Below, in pieces: positions 25,145 to 33,805 of a DNA stretch of 64,000 nucleotides. A program made the translations under genes and the position numbers. Each line of letters starts with the position of its first letter. Position 1 is the first letter of the stretch. The notes beneath the pieces are model-generated. The model saw only the letters and a list, made by a program, of their open reading frames with translations. It did not search any database and was not told the origin of the DNA. The stretch is from contig NZ_QXFJ01000030.1 in NCBI RefSeq assembly GCF_003584165.1, positions 1 through 64,000 of the forward strand, written 5' to 3'. Origin of the DNA: Flagellimonas aequoris. GTDB taxonomy: Bacteria; Bacteroidota; Bacteroidia; Flavobacteriales; Flavobacteriaceae.

Positions 25145-26986
25145 ATGAAATCAGAAACACAAAAAATAGTAAAAATAGCCTTGTCCACCTTGGTTCTTGG
25201 ACTTTTGCTGGGATGGCTATTGTTCGGGGGCTCGAAGGGCAATGACACGGAGGAACACCAACATACTTCGGTAGTATCGGGAGAAACCATTTGGACCTGC
25301 TCCATGCATCCCCAGATCAGACAGACGGAACCGGGAGATTGTCCCATTTGTGGGATGGACTTGATCCCTTTGGAAAATGACAACGGTTCGGAACTGGACC
25401 CCATGGCCGTTAGCATGTCGAAAACCGCCATGCAGCTTGCCAATGTCACTACGGAAATCGTGGGCAAGACCGCCCCGGTCAAATTGATCGATCTTAATGG
25501 CAAGGTGGAAGCGGATGAACGATCGATCTATTCCCAATCTTCCCATATTCCCGGGAGGGTGGAACGGCTAATGGTCAATTTTACAGGGGAGTACATCAAA
25601 CAGGGGCAGATCATCGCCTATATTTATTCCCCTGACCTGGTCACTGCCCAAGAGGAACTTTTTGAAGCAAGAAAGGTAGCGGACACCCAACCGCAGTTTT
25701 TTAATGCCGCCAAGGAAAAATTAAAAAACTGGAAGCTTTCCGACAACCAAATCGCACAGATACTTCAATCCGGGACCGTTAAGGAGGAATTGCCGATACA
25801 TGCCGATGTTTCAGGCTACGTTACCGAAAAAATGGTAAACCTTGGCGACTATGTCAACAAGGGCAAGGCATTATATCAAATTGCCAACCTGAACAGCGTT
25901 TGGGTATTGTTCGATATTTATGAGTCCGACATGCCCTGGGTAAGGAAAGGCGACGAAGTGGTCTTTACCATACCCTCCCTCCCGGGCGAAAATTTCAAAG
26001 GCAGGATTTCCTATATCGACCCGGTGATCAATCCCATGACAAGGGTTGCCAAGGCCAGAATCGAGATCGGGAACACCGGTTTAAGGTTAAAGCCGGAAAT
26101 GTTCGCTTCCGGAACCGTAAAAGCAAAACAGCCCATTGCATCAGAAGCGATAACCATTCCTAAGTCGGCAGTGATGTGGACCGGGGAACGTTCTGTGGTA
26201 TACATCAAGAATACCACATCCAATGGGGTGAATTTTGTGTTGCGCGATGTCACCTTGGGACCATCGTTGGGAAATGGTTTCATTGTCAAGGAGGGGCTGC
26301 AAGAAGGGGATGAGATCGCGGTAAACGGGACCTTTAGTATCGACGCGGCGGCCCAATTGGCCGGGAAACCGAGCATGATGAATCCTGAAGGTGGGCCCGC
26401 CATGACGGGACATAACCACGGAGGCATGAAGATGGGGGATGACAAGGGTACAGGCGGTAGCGATCATTCGGAAATGGATATGGGGGATCCCGGCTTGGAA
26501 AACAAAACAGACCATTCTGATATGAACCAGCGAATGACGGCGACAGCGACTTTTAAAAACCAATTAAAACAGGTGTTGAGCGCCTACTTGGAGTTAAAGG
26601 ATGCCCTTGTCAATGATAATGGTACCAAGGCAAATGCCGCTGCAAAAAAAGTGTTGTCGGCCTTGGAACATGTGGATATGAAACAATTGACGGACAAGAA
26701 GGCGCACGGCCATTGGATGACGATATCGAAGGAAATCTCCAGTTCGGCGAATTCCATTTCAAAGATATCGGATGTCAAGGTGCAACGCAACCATTTTAAA
26801 CAGCTGTCCGCCCATTTATCCAATGGTATCAAGCTTTTTGGGGTGGATCAAAAGATATACGAACAGTTTTGCCCGATGGCCGATAACAACAAAGGTGCCT
26901 ATTGGTTGAGTACGACCAAAGAGATCACAAACCCCTATTTCGGAGAGGCTATGTTGACCTGCGGTGAAATCACCGATGAAATGTAA
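25145..26986 (+). CDS. cusB: CusB-type adaptor with metal-binding domain and C-terminal DUF3347
   Basis: A 613-residue periplasmic adaptor, about 200 residues longer than E. coli CusB. After one N-terminal membrane anchor it has a heavy-metal-binding domain at residues about 49-75 (WTCSMHPQIR and CPICGMDLIP). The adaptor core follows, with the lipoyl halves SSHIPGRVERLMVNFTGEYI and HADVSGYVTEKMVNLGDYV. A His/Met/Asp-rich linker occupies residues about 415-460. The C-terminus is a DUF3347 domain (about 466-605) ending in EQFCPMADNNKGAYWLS and ML(T)CGEI. That domain also occurs as a free lipoprotein at 30908-31537. The several metal sites fit capture and hand-over of copper to the pump. Confidence 0.92.
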   Translation: MKSETQKIVKIALSTLVLGLLLGWLLFGGSKGNDTEEHQHTSVVSGETIWTCSMHPQIRQTEPGDCPICGMDLIPLENDNGSELDPMAVSMSKTAMQLANVTTEIVGKTAPVKLIDLNGKVEADERSIYSQSSHIPGRVERLMVNFTGEYIKQGQIIAYIYSPDLVTAQEELFEARKVADTQPQFFNAAKEKLKNWKLSDNQIAQILQSGTVKEELPIHADVSGYVTEKMVNLGDYVNKGKALYQIANLNSVWVLFDIYESDMPWVRKGDEVVFTIPSLPGENFKGRISYIDPVINPMTRVAKARIEIGNTGLRLKPEMFASGTVKAKQPIASEAITIPKSAVMWTGERSVVYIKNTTSNGVNFVLRDVTLGPSLGNGFIVKEGLQEGDEIAVNGTFSIDAAAQLAGKPSMMNPEGGPAMTGHNHGGMKMGDDKGTGGSDHSEMDMGDPGLENKTDHSDMNQRMTATATFKNQLKQVLSAYLELKDALVNDNGTKANAAAKKVLSALEHVDMKQLTDKKAHGHWMTISKEISSSANSISKISDVKVQRNHFKQLSAHLSNGIKLFGVDQKIYEQFCPMADNNKGAYWLSTTKEITNPYFGEAMLTCGEITDEM

Positions 26987-27008
26987 TTGAACAAATGTAA
27001 ATGAATGA

Positions 27009-29468
27009 ATGATGAAAATATTGAAATCTAAAATCTTGTTTTTTGTCCTAACTGCCTTGACGACCCATGTTTTTGGGCAAGTGGGGACAAATGGTGAGGA
27101 CAGAAAAGAGGAAGGTAGACCCGTTCGGGAATACAATCTTGTACTGGAACAGAACAAATTGACCCTCGGTGGGGTCACTGCCGATGCAATGACCATCAAT
27201 GGGAGTATTCCGGGACCGGTCTTGGAATTCAACGAGGGTGACTTCGCCCTGATCAACGTGACCAATAAGATGGATGTGGAAACCTCCGTACACTGGCATG
27301 GATTGATCTTGCCCAATTTTTATGACGGGGTTCCCTATTTGACCACACCGCCCATAGAACCTGGCACAACTTTCCAATATCGGATTCCGATCAACCAATC
27401 AGGTACCTATTGGTACCATTCCCACACCATGCTGCAAGAGCAAAAGGGGGTGTATGGCTCGATACTGATCCATCCCAAGGAAAAGACGTTGGACTACGAT
27501 AAGGATTTGGTCGTGGTGCTCTCCGATTGGACGAACGAAAAGGCCATGAACGTGCTCCGAAACCTTAAACGGGGAAACGAGTGGTACCAGGTCAAAAAAG
27601 GGACCGCGGTGCCCTTGAGCAGGGTCATCAAGGAAGGTGCACTAGGTGCACAACTCAAATTTTGGCGAGATCGTATGGAAGGAGCGGATATTGCGGATAT
27701 CTACTACCCCGCATTTTTGACCAATGGGAAAACATTGGCCGAATACCCTGATTTCAAACCAGGGGAAAAAGTGCGGCTCCGGTTCGTCAATGCCTCTGCC
27801 TCCACCTATTATTGGATGGATTTCGGTGGCGGTAACCCCATGGTGGTTTCCGGGGATGGTGTCGATGTGGAGCCTGTTTCCAAAAGTCGTTTTCTTTTTG
27901 GCATTGCCGAGACCTATGATGTCATCGTGACCGTTCCTGAAGGCACTTTGGAGGTAACGGCCACGGCACAGGACGGCTCCGGGCATACCTCGTTGCATTT
28001 AGGGCAGGGAACGCTTTTTCCCGCAACGACCATCGATAGGCCCGACAAAGTGGCGATGATGAAACAAATGGCCCAAATGGACATGAAAATGGGAGCTCCG
28101 GCAATGGCCGGCAACAAGAAGAAAAATACACCCGAATATTTGATGCAAAAGTATGGGATGCAGATGGACATGAAGGATGGCAGCATGGATATGGGTATGC
28201 ACAATGGGATGTCGATGGATAAGACCGAAATGAGCGGTCAAAAGGATAAACCCATTGCGAAGATGGATGATAAAAGGCCTATGAATGCGAATGAAGATCA
28301 TAGGCACATGGAGATGGATAAAAAGATGGGGGATATGGCAGGAATGGAAAAGGATTCAACGTCAATGAAATCCACCGGACATAAGGACAAGATGGAAAAC
28401 CCTATGGTTCAGACTATGCCAATGATGCAGAAAGACACTTCAGCTTTTGATTACGATACCCGTAAAACGTATTTCAACTATGACTTCTTAAAAGCAAAGG
28501 AAAGTACTACCTATAATGCCGATCTGCCCGTCAATGACATTCTGTTGAACCTGACGGGAAATATGCAACGGTATATCTGGAGTATGAACGGTGTGCCACT
28601 TTCAGAAACCGATAAGATCAAGATCAAAGGTGGGGAAGTAACCCGGATCACCCTCAACAACCTGACCATGATGCACCATCCGATGCACCTCCATGGGCAT
28701 TATTTCAGGGTCATCAATGAGAATGGTGAAAAGTCACCCTTGAAACATACGGTCAATGTGCCGCCCATGCAGAAAGTGGTCATCGAATTTTATAATGAAG
28801 AGTACGGGGATTGGTTTTTCCACTGTCATATCCTCTACCACATGATGGGGGGCATGGCCAGGGTTTTCAGTTATGATACCCCAAGGGATCTGAGGATGAA
28901 GGATTTTCCTGTTCAAAAGTTGGTAGATGAAACTGACCATTATTATGCTTGGGGTGCTGCCAGATTGGGTTCCAATTTTAATGAACTCTTCCTTGTTTCA
29001 AGTAATATCAGGAATGAATTTGGGGTACGGGCAGAATTTGACTACGACCAAAATGCCGAGGTGGAAGTCAATTATAACAGGTATCTCAATGACTGGGTAC
29101 GGGTCTATGCAGGGGTAAACACGGAAACCTCCATCCCTGATTCCTATGACCGTTTCAATACAGTGGGACTGATAGGGGTCAAGTATTTTACCCCATACCG
29201 CTTTAATATGGATGTGAGTATGGACCACCAGCTGCGTCCAAGAATAAGGTTGGATAGGGAACTATTGCTTTTTCCCAGGATTTTCCTCGAGGGGGAATAT
29301 GAATTTCGGGCCGATTTTGGATGGGTCAACGATTTGGGGAATTCATCCTATGAAAGTGAGACCCAATGGCTGGTAGGGGCCTCCTATATCCTTTCACGTA
29401 ATTTTTCAATCCAGGCCAATTACAACAACCGATATGGTTGGGGCGGAGGCCTGCTAGCCCGTTTTTAA
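27009..29468 (+). CDS. Multicopper oxidase (CopA/PcoA type) fused to a CopB/PcoB-like beta-barrel
   Basis: An 819-residue exported copper oxidase. The signal peptide ends at about residue 24 (VFGQ). The cupredoxin domains carry HWHG (95-98), YHSH (136-139), HHPMHLHGHYF (about 556) and HCHILYH (about 605), the four type 1/2/3 copper motifs. A Met-, His- and Asp-rich insert spans residues about 350-478, like the metal-binding loops of PcoA/CopA. After the last copper motif, residues about 642-819 resemble CopB/PcoB (PF05275): AGVNTE, GLIGVKYFTPYRFNMDVSM, RLDRELLLFPRIFLEGEYEF, and a terminal Phe typical of outer membrane barrels. Known PcoA and PcoB are separate proteins. The stop abuts the APC permease start. 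Confidence 0.88.
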   Translation: MMKILKSKILFFVLTALTTHVFGQVGTNGEDRKEEGRPVREYNLVLEQNKLTLGGVTADAMTINGSIPGPVLEFNEGDFALINVTNKMDVETSVHWHGLILPNFYDGVPYLTTPPIEPGTTFQYRIPINQSGTYWYHSHTMLQEQKGVYGSILIHPKEKTLDYDKDLVVVLSDWTNEKAMNVLRNLKRGNEWYQVKKGTAVPLSRVIKEGALGAQLKFWRDRMEGADIADIYYPAFLTNGKTLAEYPDFKPGEKVRLRFVNASASTYYWMDFGGGNPMVVSGDGVDVEPVSKSRFLFGIAETYDVIVTVPEGTLEVTATAQDGSGHTSLHLGQGTLFPATTIDRPDKVAMMKQMAQMDMKMGAPAMAGNKKKNTPEYLMQKYGMQMDMKDGSMDMGMHNGMSMDKTEMSGQKDKPIAKMDDKRPMNANEDHRHMEMDKKMGDMAGMEKDSTSMKSTGHKDKMENPMVQTMPMMQKDTSAFDYDTRKTYFNYDFLKAKESTTYNADLPVNDILLNLTGNMQRYIWSMNGVPLSETDKIKIKGGEVTRITLNNLTMMHHPMHLHGHYFRVINENGEKSPLKHTVNVPPMQKVVIEFYNEEYGDWFFHCHILYHMMGGMARVFSYDTPRDLRMKDFPVQKLVDETDHYYAWGAARLGSNFNELFLVSSNIRNEFGVRAEFDYDQNAEVEVNYNRYLNDWVRVYAGVNTETSIPDSYDRFNTVGLIGVKYFTPYRFNMDVSMDHQLRPRIRLDRELLLFPRIFLEGEYEFRADFGWVNDLGNSSYESETQWLVGASYILSRNFSIQANYNNRYGWGGGLLARF

Positions 29469-30776
29469 ATGGCAGAATACAAAAAAAATAGCCTGAGTCT
29501 GACCAATACCATTGCTTTGGGAACCGGTGTGATGATCGGTGCGGGAATTTTTGCGCTCTTGGGTCAGGTTGCCGAACTCTCCGGCCAATGGTTTCCCTTT
29601 GCTTTTTTAATCGGGGCAGTCATCTCAGGTTTCAGTTCCTACACCTATGTCAAAATGTCCAATACCTACCCCTCTGCCGGGGGCATTGGCATGTACCTCA
29701 AAAAGGTTTACGGTAAAACGGCCTGGACCGCTACCGGTGCACTGCTGATGGCCCTTTCCATGGTCATCAATGAGAGTTTGGTGGCCCGGACGTTCGGGAC
29801 CTACGTATTGGAGCTTTTTGATGTGGAGTCGAAAGGATTCTGGCCCCCGATCCTTGGGGTATTGTTGTTGATCACAGCCTTTATTGTCAATGTGATGGGA
29901 AACAAAGCTATCGGGGGATCGTCCTTGGTCATGGCCATACTAAAAATCGGCGGGATAGCGGTTTTTGCCATTGGTGGCCTTTGGGCAGCTGGATTTACCT
30001 TTGATCAGGTCGTTCCTTCCCAGTCCTTGACCGAGCATTCCCTGGTGGATTATTTGGGGGCATTGGCACTGTCGATATTGGCCTATAAGGGTTTTACCAC
30101 CATTACCAATAGTGGGGATGAGATCGTCGATCCCAAACGTAACGTGGGACGGGCCATTGTCATTTCTTTGGTGATATGTACCCTGGTCTATCTCATGGTG
30201 GCATTTGCGGTCTCTTCCAATCTTTCCATCCAGGAAATCATTGCGGCCAAGGACTATTCGCTGGCCGAGGCATCCAGACCCGCTTTTGGAAAATATGGGG
30301 TCTGGTTCACCGTTGGTCTGGCGATCATATCCACCGTTTCCGGGGTCGTTGCCAGCATTTTTGCCGTTTCCCGGATGACCACCATGCTCACTGAAAAGGA
30401 ATTGATACCACATCGACATTTTGGGATTCCCGGGGACATACAGAAACATATGTTGGTGTATACCGTGGTGATTGCCATAGGGCTCACCATGTTGTTCGAT
30501 CTGAGCCGGATCGCTGCATTGGGGGCCATCTTTTATTTGATCATGGATATCGGGATCCATTGGGGGGTCCTAAAAAATCTACGAAAGGAAATCGGTGCAA
30601 ATCCCATTATCCTCATTACGGCCCTTGTGCTGGATGTACTGGTGTTGGGCGCCTTTATTTGGTCAAAGGCCGGTAGTGATCTTTTGGTGGTCATTGTTGC
30701 CCTGGTATTGATGGTGCTTATTTTTTTCGGGGAACGATTGTTTTTGGGGAAAAAGCGTACGGTCGAGGAAGAATAA
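29469..30776 (+). CDS. APC-family amino acid/polyamine-type permease
   Basis: A 435-residue inner membrane transporter of the APC superfamily with about 12 transmembrane helices. The first helix carries the substrate-binding motif GTGVMIGAGIFALLG. TNSGDEIVDPKRNVGRAI matches the conserved TM6-loop region of the family. The start codon follows the oxidase stop codon directly with no gap, so it is probably co-translated with the multicopper oxidase. Substrate cannot be told from sequence. An amino acid that binds copper, such as His or Cys, would fit the context, but that is inference. Confidence 0.85.
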   Translation: MAEYKKNSLSLTNTIALGTGVMIGAGIFALLGQVAELSGQWFPFAFLIGAVISGFSSYTYVKMSNTYPSAGGIGMYLKKVYGKTAWTATGALLMALSMVINESLVARTFGTYVLELFDVESKGFWPPILGVLLLITAFIVNVMGNKAIGGSSLVMAILKIGGIAVFAIGGLWAAGFTFDQVVPSQSLTEHSLVDYLGALALSILAYKGFTTITNSGDEIVDPKRNVGRAIVISLVICTLVYLMVAFAVSSNLSIQEIIAAKDYSLAEASRPAFGKYGVWFTVGLAIISTVSGVVASIFAVSRMTTMLTEKELIPHRHFGIPGDIQKHMLVYTVVIAIGLTMLFDLSRIAALGAIFYLIMDIGIHWGVLKNLRKEIGANPIILITALVLDVLVLGAFIWSKAGSDLLVVIVALVLMVLIFFGERLFLGKKRTVEEE

Positions 30777-30907
30777 GGGTAGAGTGCTTGCGTGGGAGAA
30801 ATGGAAAATTAGATGAAAAAATTAAAATAGTAACAATAATGGGGGATAATACAAATATGCCGACCCCGGGCAATCAAAATCAGGAATTAATCTTAAAATC
30901 AATTACA

Positions 30908-31537
30908 ATGAAAAGAACAACAGTTACATTAAGTACAATTGCCATTGCGCTATTGACCGTTACCGTGATTTCCTGTAAGGACGGTAAGAAGGAAACAAAT
31001 GACAAGGAAGGAGCCCATATGGAGATGGGAACGGAAGAGGGCCATCACCATGAGAGCTCTGCGGGGGAAATGGACCACGGGACCATGGACCATGATATGG
31101 GTTCGTCCGATGCACAGGGCACATCTGTGATCGATAGCTACCTCCAACTGAAGGATGCCCTGGTGGCGGACAATAAGGATGAAGCGGCCAAATCGGGCCA
31201 AGCCTTGGCCAGTGCCTTGGGCAGCTTTGATATCAGCGGATACGATGAACAGCAACAGAAGGAGCTGTCCGATATCATTGAAGTGGCCAAGGAACATGGG
31301 GAGCATATCGCCAAAAGTGATATCGGTCACCAACGGGAACACTTTGAGGGACTGGGCAAGGATATGGTCGATTTTATTGCCATAACCGGGACTTCCAAAA
31401 CCTTGTACCAACAATTCTGCCCCATGTACAACAACAACCAAGGAGGAACGTGGCTCAGCGCAAGTAGCGAAATCCAGAATCCATTTTTTGGAAGTAAGAT
31501 GTTGACCTGTGGTAAGGTGCAAAAGGAAATCAATTAA
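30908..31537 (+). CDS. DUF3347-domain lipoprotein
   Basis: A 209-residue lipoprotein: signal peptide with lipobox TVISC, then a His/Met/Asp/Glu-rich segment (residues about 35-75, with GHHHESSAGEMDHGTMDH) and a DUF3347 domain. The domain ends QFCPMYNNNQGGTWLSASSE, NPFFGSKMLTCGKV, closely matching the C-terminal domain of the CusB-type adaptor at 25145-26986. The conserved Cys and Met, together with the His-rich segment, suggest copper binding. The start at 30908 is chosen for the signal peptide. An upstream frame from 30788 lacks one. The stop abuts the next gene. Confidence 0.85.
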   Translation: MKRTTVTLSTIAIALLTVTVISCKDGKKETNDKEGAHMEMGTEEGHHHESSAGEMDHGTMDHDMGSSDAQGTSVIDSYLQLKDALVADNKDEAAKSGQALASALGSFDISGYDEQQQKELSDIIEVAKEHGEHIAKSDIGHQREHFEGLGKDMVDFIAITGTSKTLYQQFCPMYNNNQGGTWLSASSEIQNPFFGSKMLTCGKVQKEIN

Positions 31538-31996
31538 ATGAAAGTACTGAAAATCATAGTATTGGTAGTGCTGTTGGGATTTGTGGGCATCCAGTTTGTG
31601 CCCACAGATCCCAACTTGAGCGATGTGGTTCCCGATACGGACTTCATGTCGGTGAACCAGGTTGCCAAGGATATCGAACACGATTTGCGGGTATCTTGCT
31701 ATGATTGCCACAGTAACAACACCCAATACCCGTGGTACAATAAGGTCCAACCCATCGCCTGGTTTTTGGAAGAACACATAAAAGAGGGAAAGGAAGAACT
31801 CAATTTCAATGAATGGGGCGACTATTCGGATCGAAGAAAAAGGAGCAAACTAAAGTCCATCGCAAGTCAGATCGAAGACGATAAGATGCCCCTATCTTCC
31901 TATACCCTGATCCATAAGGATGCAAAATTATCGGTGGAAGAGAAAGAACGGATATTGACCTTGGTAAATGATCTAATGGAAGAATTGGATAATTGA
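31538..31996 (+). CDS. Haem-binding-domain protein (single c-type CxxCH)
   Basis: A 152-residue protein with one N-terminal membrane anchor (LKIIVLVVLLGFVGIQFVPT) and a periplasmic haem-binding domain (PF14376-like). The motif SCYDCHSNN is a CxxCH haem attachment site, followed by the family pattern TQYPWYNKVQPIAWFLEEHI, KEELNFNEWGDYS and DKMPLSSYTLIH with a Met that may be the distal ligand. It would act in electron transfer or redox sensing. The start follows directly on the DUF3347 stop (TAAATG), so the two are co-translated. Similar small haem proteins are common near copper and nitrous-oxide loci in Bacteroidota. Confidence 0.87.
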   Translation: MKVLKIIVLVVLLGFVGIQFVPTDPNLSDVVPDTDFMSVNQVAKDIEHDLRVSCYDCHSNNTQYPWYNKVQPIAWFLEEHIKEGKEELNFNEWGDYSDRRKRSKLKSIASQIEDDKMPLSSYTLIHKDAKLSVEEKERILTLVNDLMEELDN

Positions 31997-32179
31997 AAAT
32001 GACATGGAAATTACCCTAAAACCGGGACAAACGATATTGCTATTGTTGTTGGTCATGTCCGGTTACTATGAATGAGGAAATAAAGTCCTGAAAGGGAGGG
32101 GAACACCCAAAGTTGATTGGTTGGTGAGTTAGTTAGTTAATCGTTCCCTTCCCTTGTCAGGCACTAATGGAAAAAAAGG

Positions 32180-32317
32180 ATGAAAGATTGTTGTCGTGAC
32201 AATGGACCTGTGCAGCCGAAAAAGGCCATTTTAAAAAAATGGTTGGCCCATATCCTATATGGGATCGTCATTTCGATTGTCCTGGGAGCCTTTATCATAC
32301 AATATATACTAACCTAA
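32180..32317 (+). CDS. Small Cys-pair membrane protein (45 residues)
   Basis: A 45-codon frame from ATG 32180 to TAA 32315-32317. The peptide begins MKDCCRDNGPVQPKKAILKK and has one predicted transmembrane helix (HILYGIVISIVLGAFIIQYI) with positive residues before it. An adjacent Cys pair at residues 4-5 sits on the cytoplasmic side. The preceding GAAAAAAAGG is a plausible ribosome binding site, and the next gene starts 19 bp later. Similar small membrane proteins starting with a CC pair are familiar near metal-resistance operons in Flavobacteriia. The role is unknown, perhaps metal delivery to a pump. Confidence 0.6.
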   Translation: MKDCCRDNGPVQPKKAILKKWLAHILYGIVISIVLGAFIIQYILT

Positions 32318-32336
32318 ACAATGTTAAAACAAACCA

Positions 32337-32834
32337 ATGAAACGTATTACTTTACAGATTTTTCTAATGGCCGTATTTCTCACAGGGACAAGCTTTGGCC
32401 AAACAAACCCTAACAAGGAAAACCTAGACCAGGACAGGGCCGCTGTGCTGCGGATAATGGAAAGCTACAAGGAAGCACTGCAAAATTTGACCACGGAAGG
32501 CACCTTGGAGCTTTTTGCGAAAGATTCCGAAGTTTTTGAATCCGGGGGCGTGGAAGGCACCTATCAACATTATCTCGACCATCATATAGGTCCAGAACTT
32601 GGACATTTCAACAGTTTTAGGTTTTCGGATTATACCATTGAAGTGAAGGTGGAGCTACCCTTTGCCTTTACTACGGAAAGCTATGTCTATACCATTGGCC
32701 TAAAATCGGAAAATGGAGGTGAGGGCAAAACGATCAGCAGAAAAGGGGTTGCCACCACCATCCTTAAAAAAACGGATGGGGATTGGAAAATTGTAAAGAT
32801 GCATAACTCCTCACGGAACAACGGGAAGAACTAA
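32337..32834 (+). CDS. NTF2-like (SnoaL/DUF4440-type) secreted protein
   Basis: A 165-residue exported protein with signal peptide (MKRITLQIFLMAVFLTGTSF ending in GQ) and an NTF2-like cone fold: RAAVLRIMESYKEALQNLTT helix, LFAKDSEVFESGG strand, YQHYLDHHIGPELGHF with clustered His, and C-terminal ATTILKKTDGDWKIVKMHNS. NTF2-like proteins bind small ligands or act as enzymes. The His cluster and the location suggest a metal-related role, but this is not established. Its stop overlaps the start of the PepSY membrane gene (TAATG). Confidence 0.75.
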   Translation: MKRITLQIFLMAVFLTGTSFGQTNPNKENLDQDRAAVLRIMESYKEALQNLTTEGTLELFAKDSEVFESGGVEGTYQHYLDHHIGPELGHFNSFRFSDYTIEVKVELPFAFTTESYVYTIGLKSENGGEGKTISRKGVATTILKKTDGDWKIVKMHNSSRNNGKN

Positions 32835-33535
32835 TGGTCGGAAGAAAAACATCGATGAAGGTCAGAAAGATACATAGATATCTTGGCCTATTTATTGGGA
32901 TCCAGTTCCTAATGTGGACCATCAGTGGACTATATTTTAGTTGGACGGACATTGACGAGATCCATGGAGATCAATTCATCAAGGAGCATCCGGACCAGTC
33001 AGAATTTGGGAATTTAATTGCTCCCAATGGACACGGGAACGTTAAAATCAAATCTTTGGAAATGAGAAATATAGGGGGAAGTCCCTATTATTGGATCAAT
33101 GGCGGGGTTTTGATGGATGCACAAACGGGGGAGATCAAAAAGGGTATCGATGAACAACAGGCCTTAGCCGTTGCTTCACAGTATATGTTGCCCGAACTTA
33201 AGGTCAAAAGTGTTGAAAGACTCACCCAAACAGGTGGGCAGCACGAGTATCGTGGACGTCCATTACCGGCCTATGTGATCACCTATGAAACGGATGAAAA
33301 CCTTAAAGCGTATGTCTCAGAGACCGATGGGTCGTTTCAACGTGTAAGGCATCGGTCCTGGAGATGGTTCGATTTTTTGTGGATGACCCATACTATGGAC
33401 TATGAGGGACGGGACGATTTTAACACCATGGTTTTACGGATTTTTTCCCTGATGGGATTGATTACCGTTTTGAGCGGATTCTTGTTGTGGTATGTCAGCT
33501 CACCAACGATCAGAAAATTATGGAAAAGGCGATAG
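32834..33535 (+). CDS. PepSY-domain membrane protein
   Basis: A 233-residue membrane protein of the PepSY_TM type. An N-terminal helix (RKIHRYLGLFIGIQFLMWTI) is followed by periplasmic PepSY-like regions (IDEQQALAVASQYMLPELKV and LPAYVITYETDENLKAYVSE) and a C-terminal helix (FSLMGLITVLSGFLLWYVSS). HTMDYEG and the HRYLGL and HRSWRWFDFLWMTH His are typical of members that bind haem or take part in reductive metal or iron handling. It overlaps the NTF2-like gene by one base. ATG 32855 is a possible later start, which begins directly before the first helix. Confidence 0.8.
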   Translation: MVGRKTSMKVRKIHRYLGLFIGIQFLMWTISGLYFSWTDIDEIHGDQFIKEHPDQSEFGNLIAPNGHGNVKIKSLEMRNIGGSPYYWINGGVLMDAQTGEIKKGIDEQQALAVASQYMLPELKVKSVERLTQTGGQHEYRGRPLPAYVITYETDENLKAYVSETDGSFQRVRHRSWRWFDFLWMTHTMDYEGRDDFNTMVLRIFSLMGLITVLSGFLLWYVSSPTIRKLWKRR

Positions 33536-33621
33536 TTCAAACACATTGACATATTATTTGGCAAAGGACTCCTTAGGAGCAAATAGTTGACTATTGTGCC
33601 AGTTGAACCATTTTTGGAAAA

Positions 33622-33804
33622 ATGAGCGAACTTAGGAGGCAAAGACGAAAGAAAAAAAGGGGGCTGGCGAAAAAGAAACGGGATAAGGCCAAGAAAAGAA
33701 AGGAAAAAAGAATGAAAATCCTTGGCATATTGGCCTTGATGCTGATCGTTATATTGGCAGTGGTCGTCATTTTTTTGAAGGCCCTGTGGAAATTCACTGC
33801 ATGA
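33622..33804 (+). CDS. Small basic single-pass membrane protein
   Basis: A 60-residue frame. Residues 1-30 are almost entirely Lys and Arg (MSELRRQRRKKKRGLAKKKR and onward), then one transmembrane helix (ILGILALMLIVILAVVVIFL). It ends one base before the start of the HMA-AraC gene, which favours a real, translated gene. The positive tail would stay in the cytoplasm and could bind nucleic acid or phospholipid. I recognise no family. It may simply be a low-complexity frame, but the coding strand, spacing and helix argue for a gene. Confidence 0.5.
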   Translation: MSELRRQRRKKKRGLAKKKRDKAKKRKEKRMKILGILALMLIVILAVVVIFLKALWKFTA

Positions 33805-33805
33805 T

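Noticed and set aside
32004..32075. 23-codon frame after the haem-binding gene
   Set aside because: Mostly a short Leu run with no conserved feature; too short to support.
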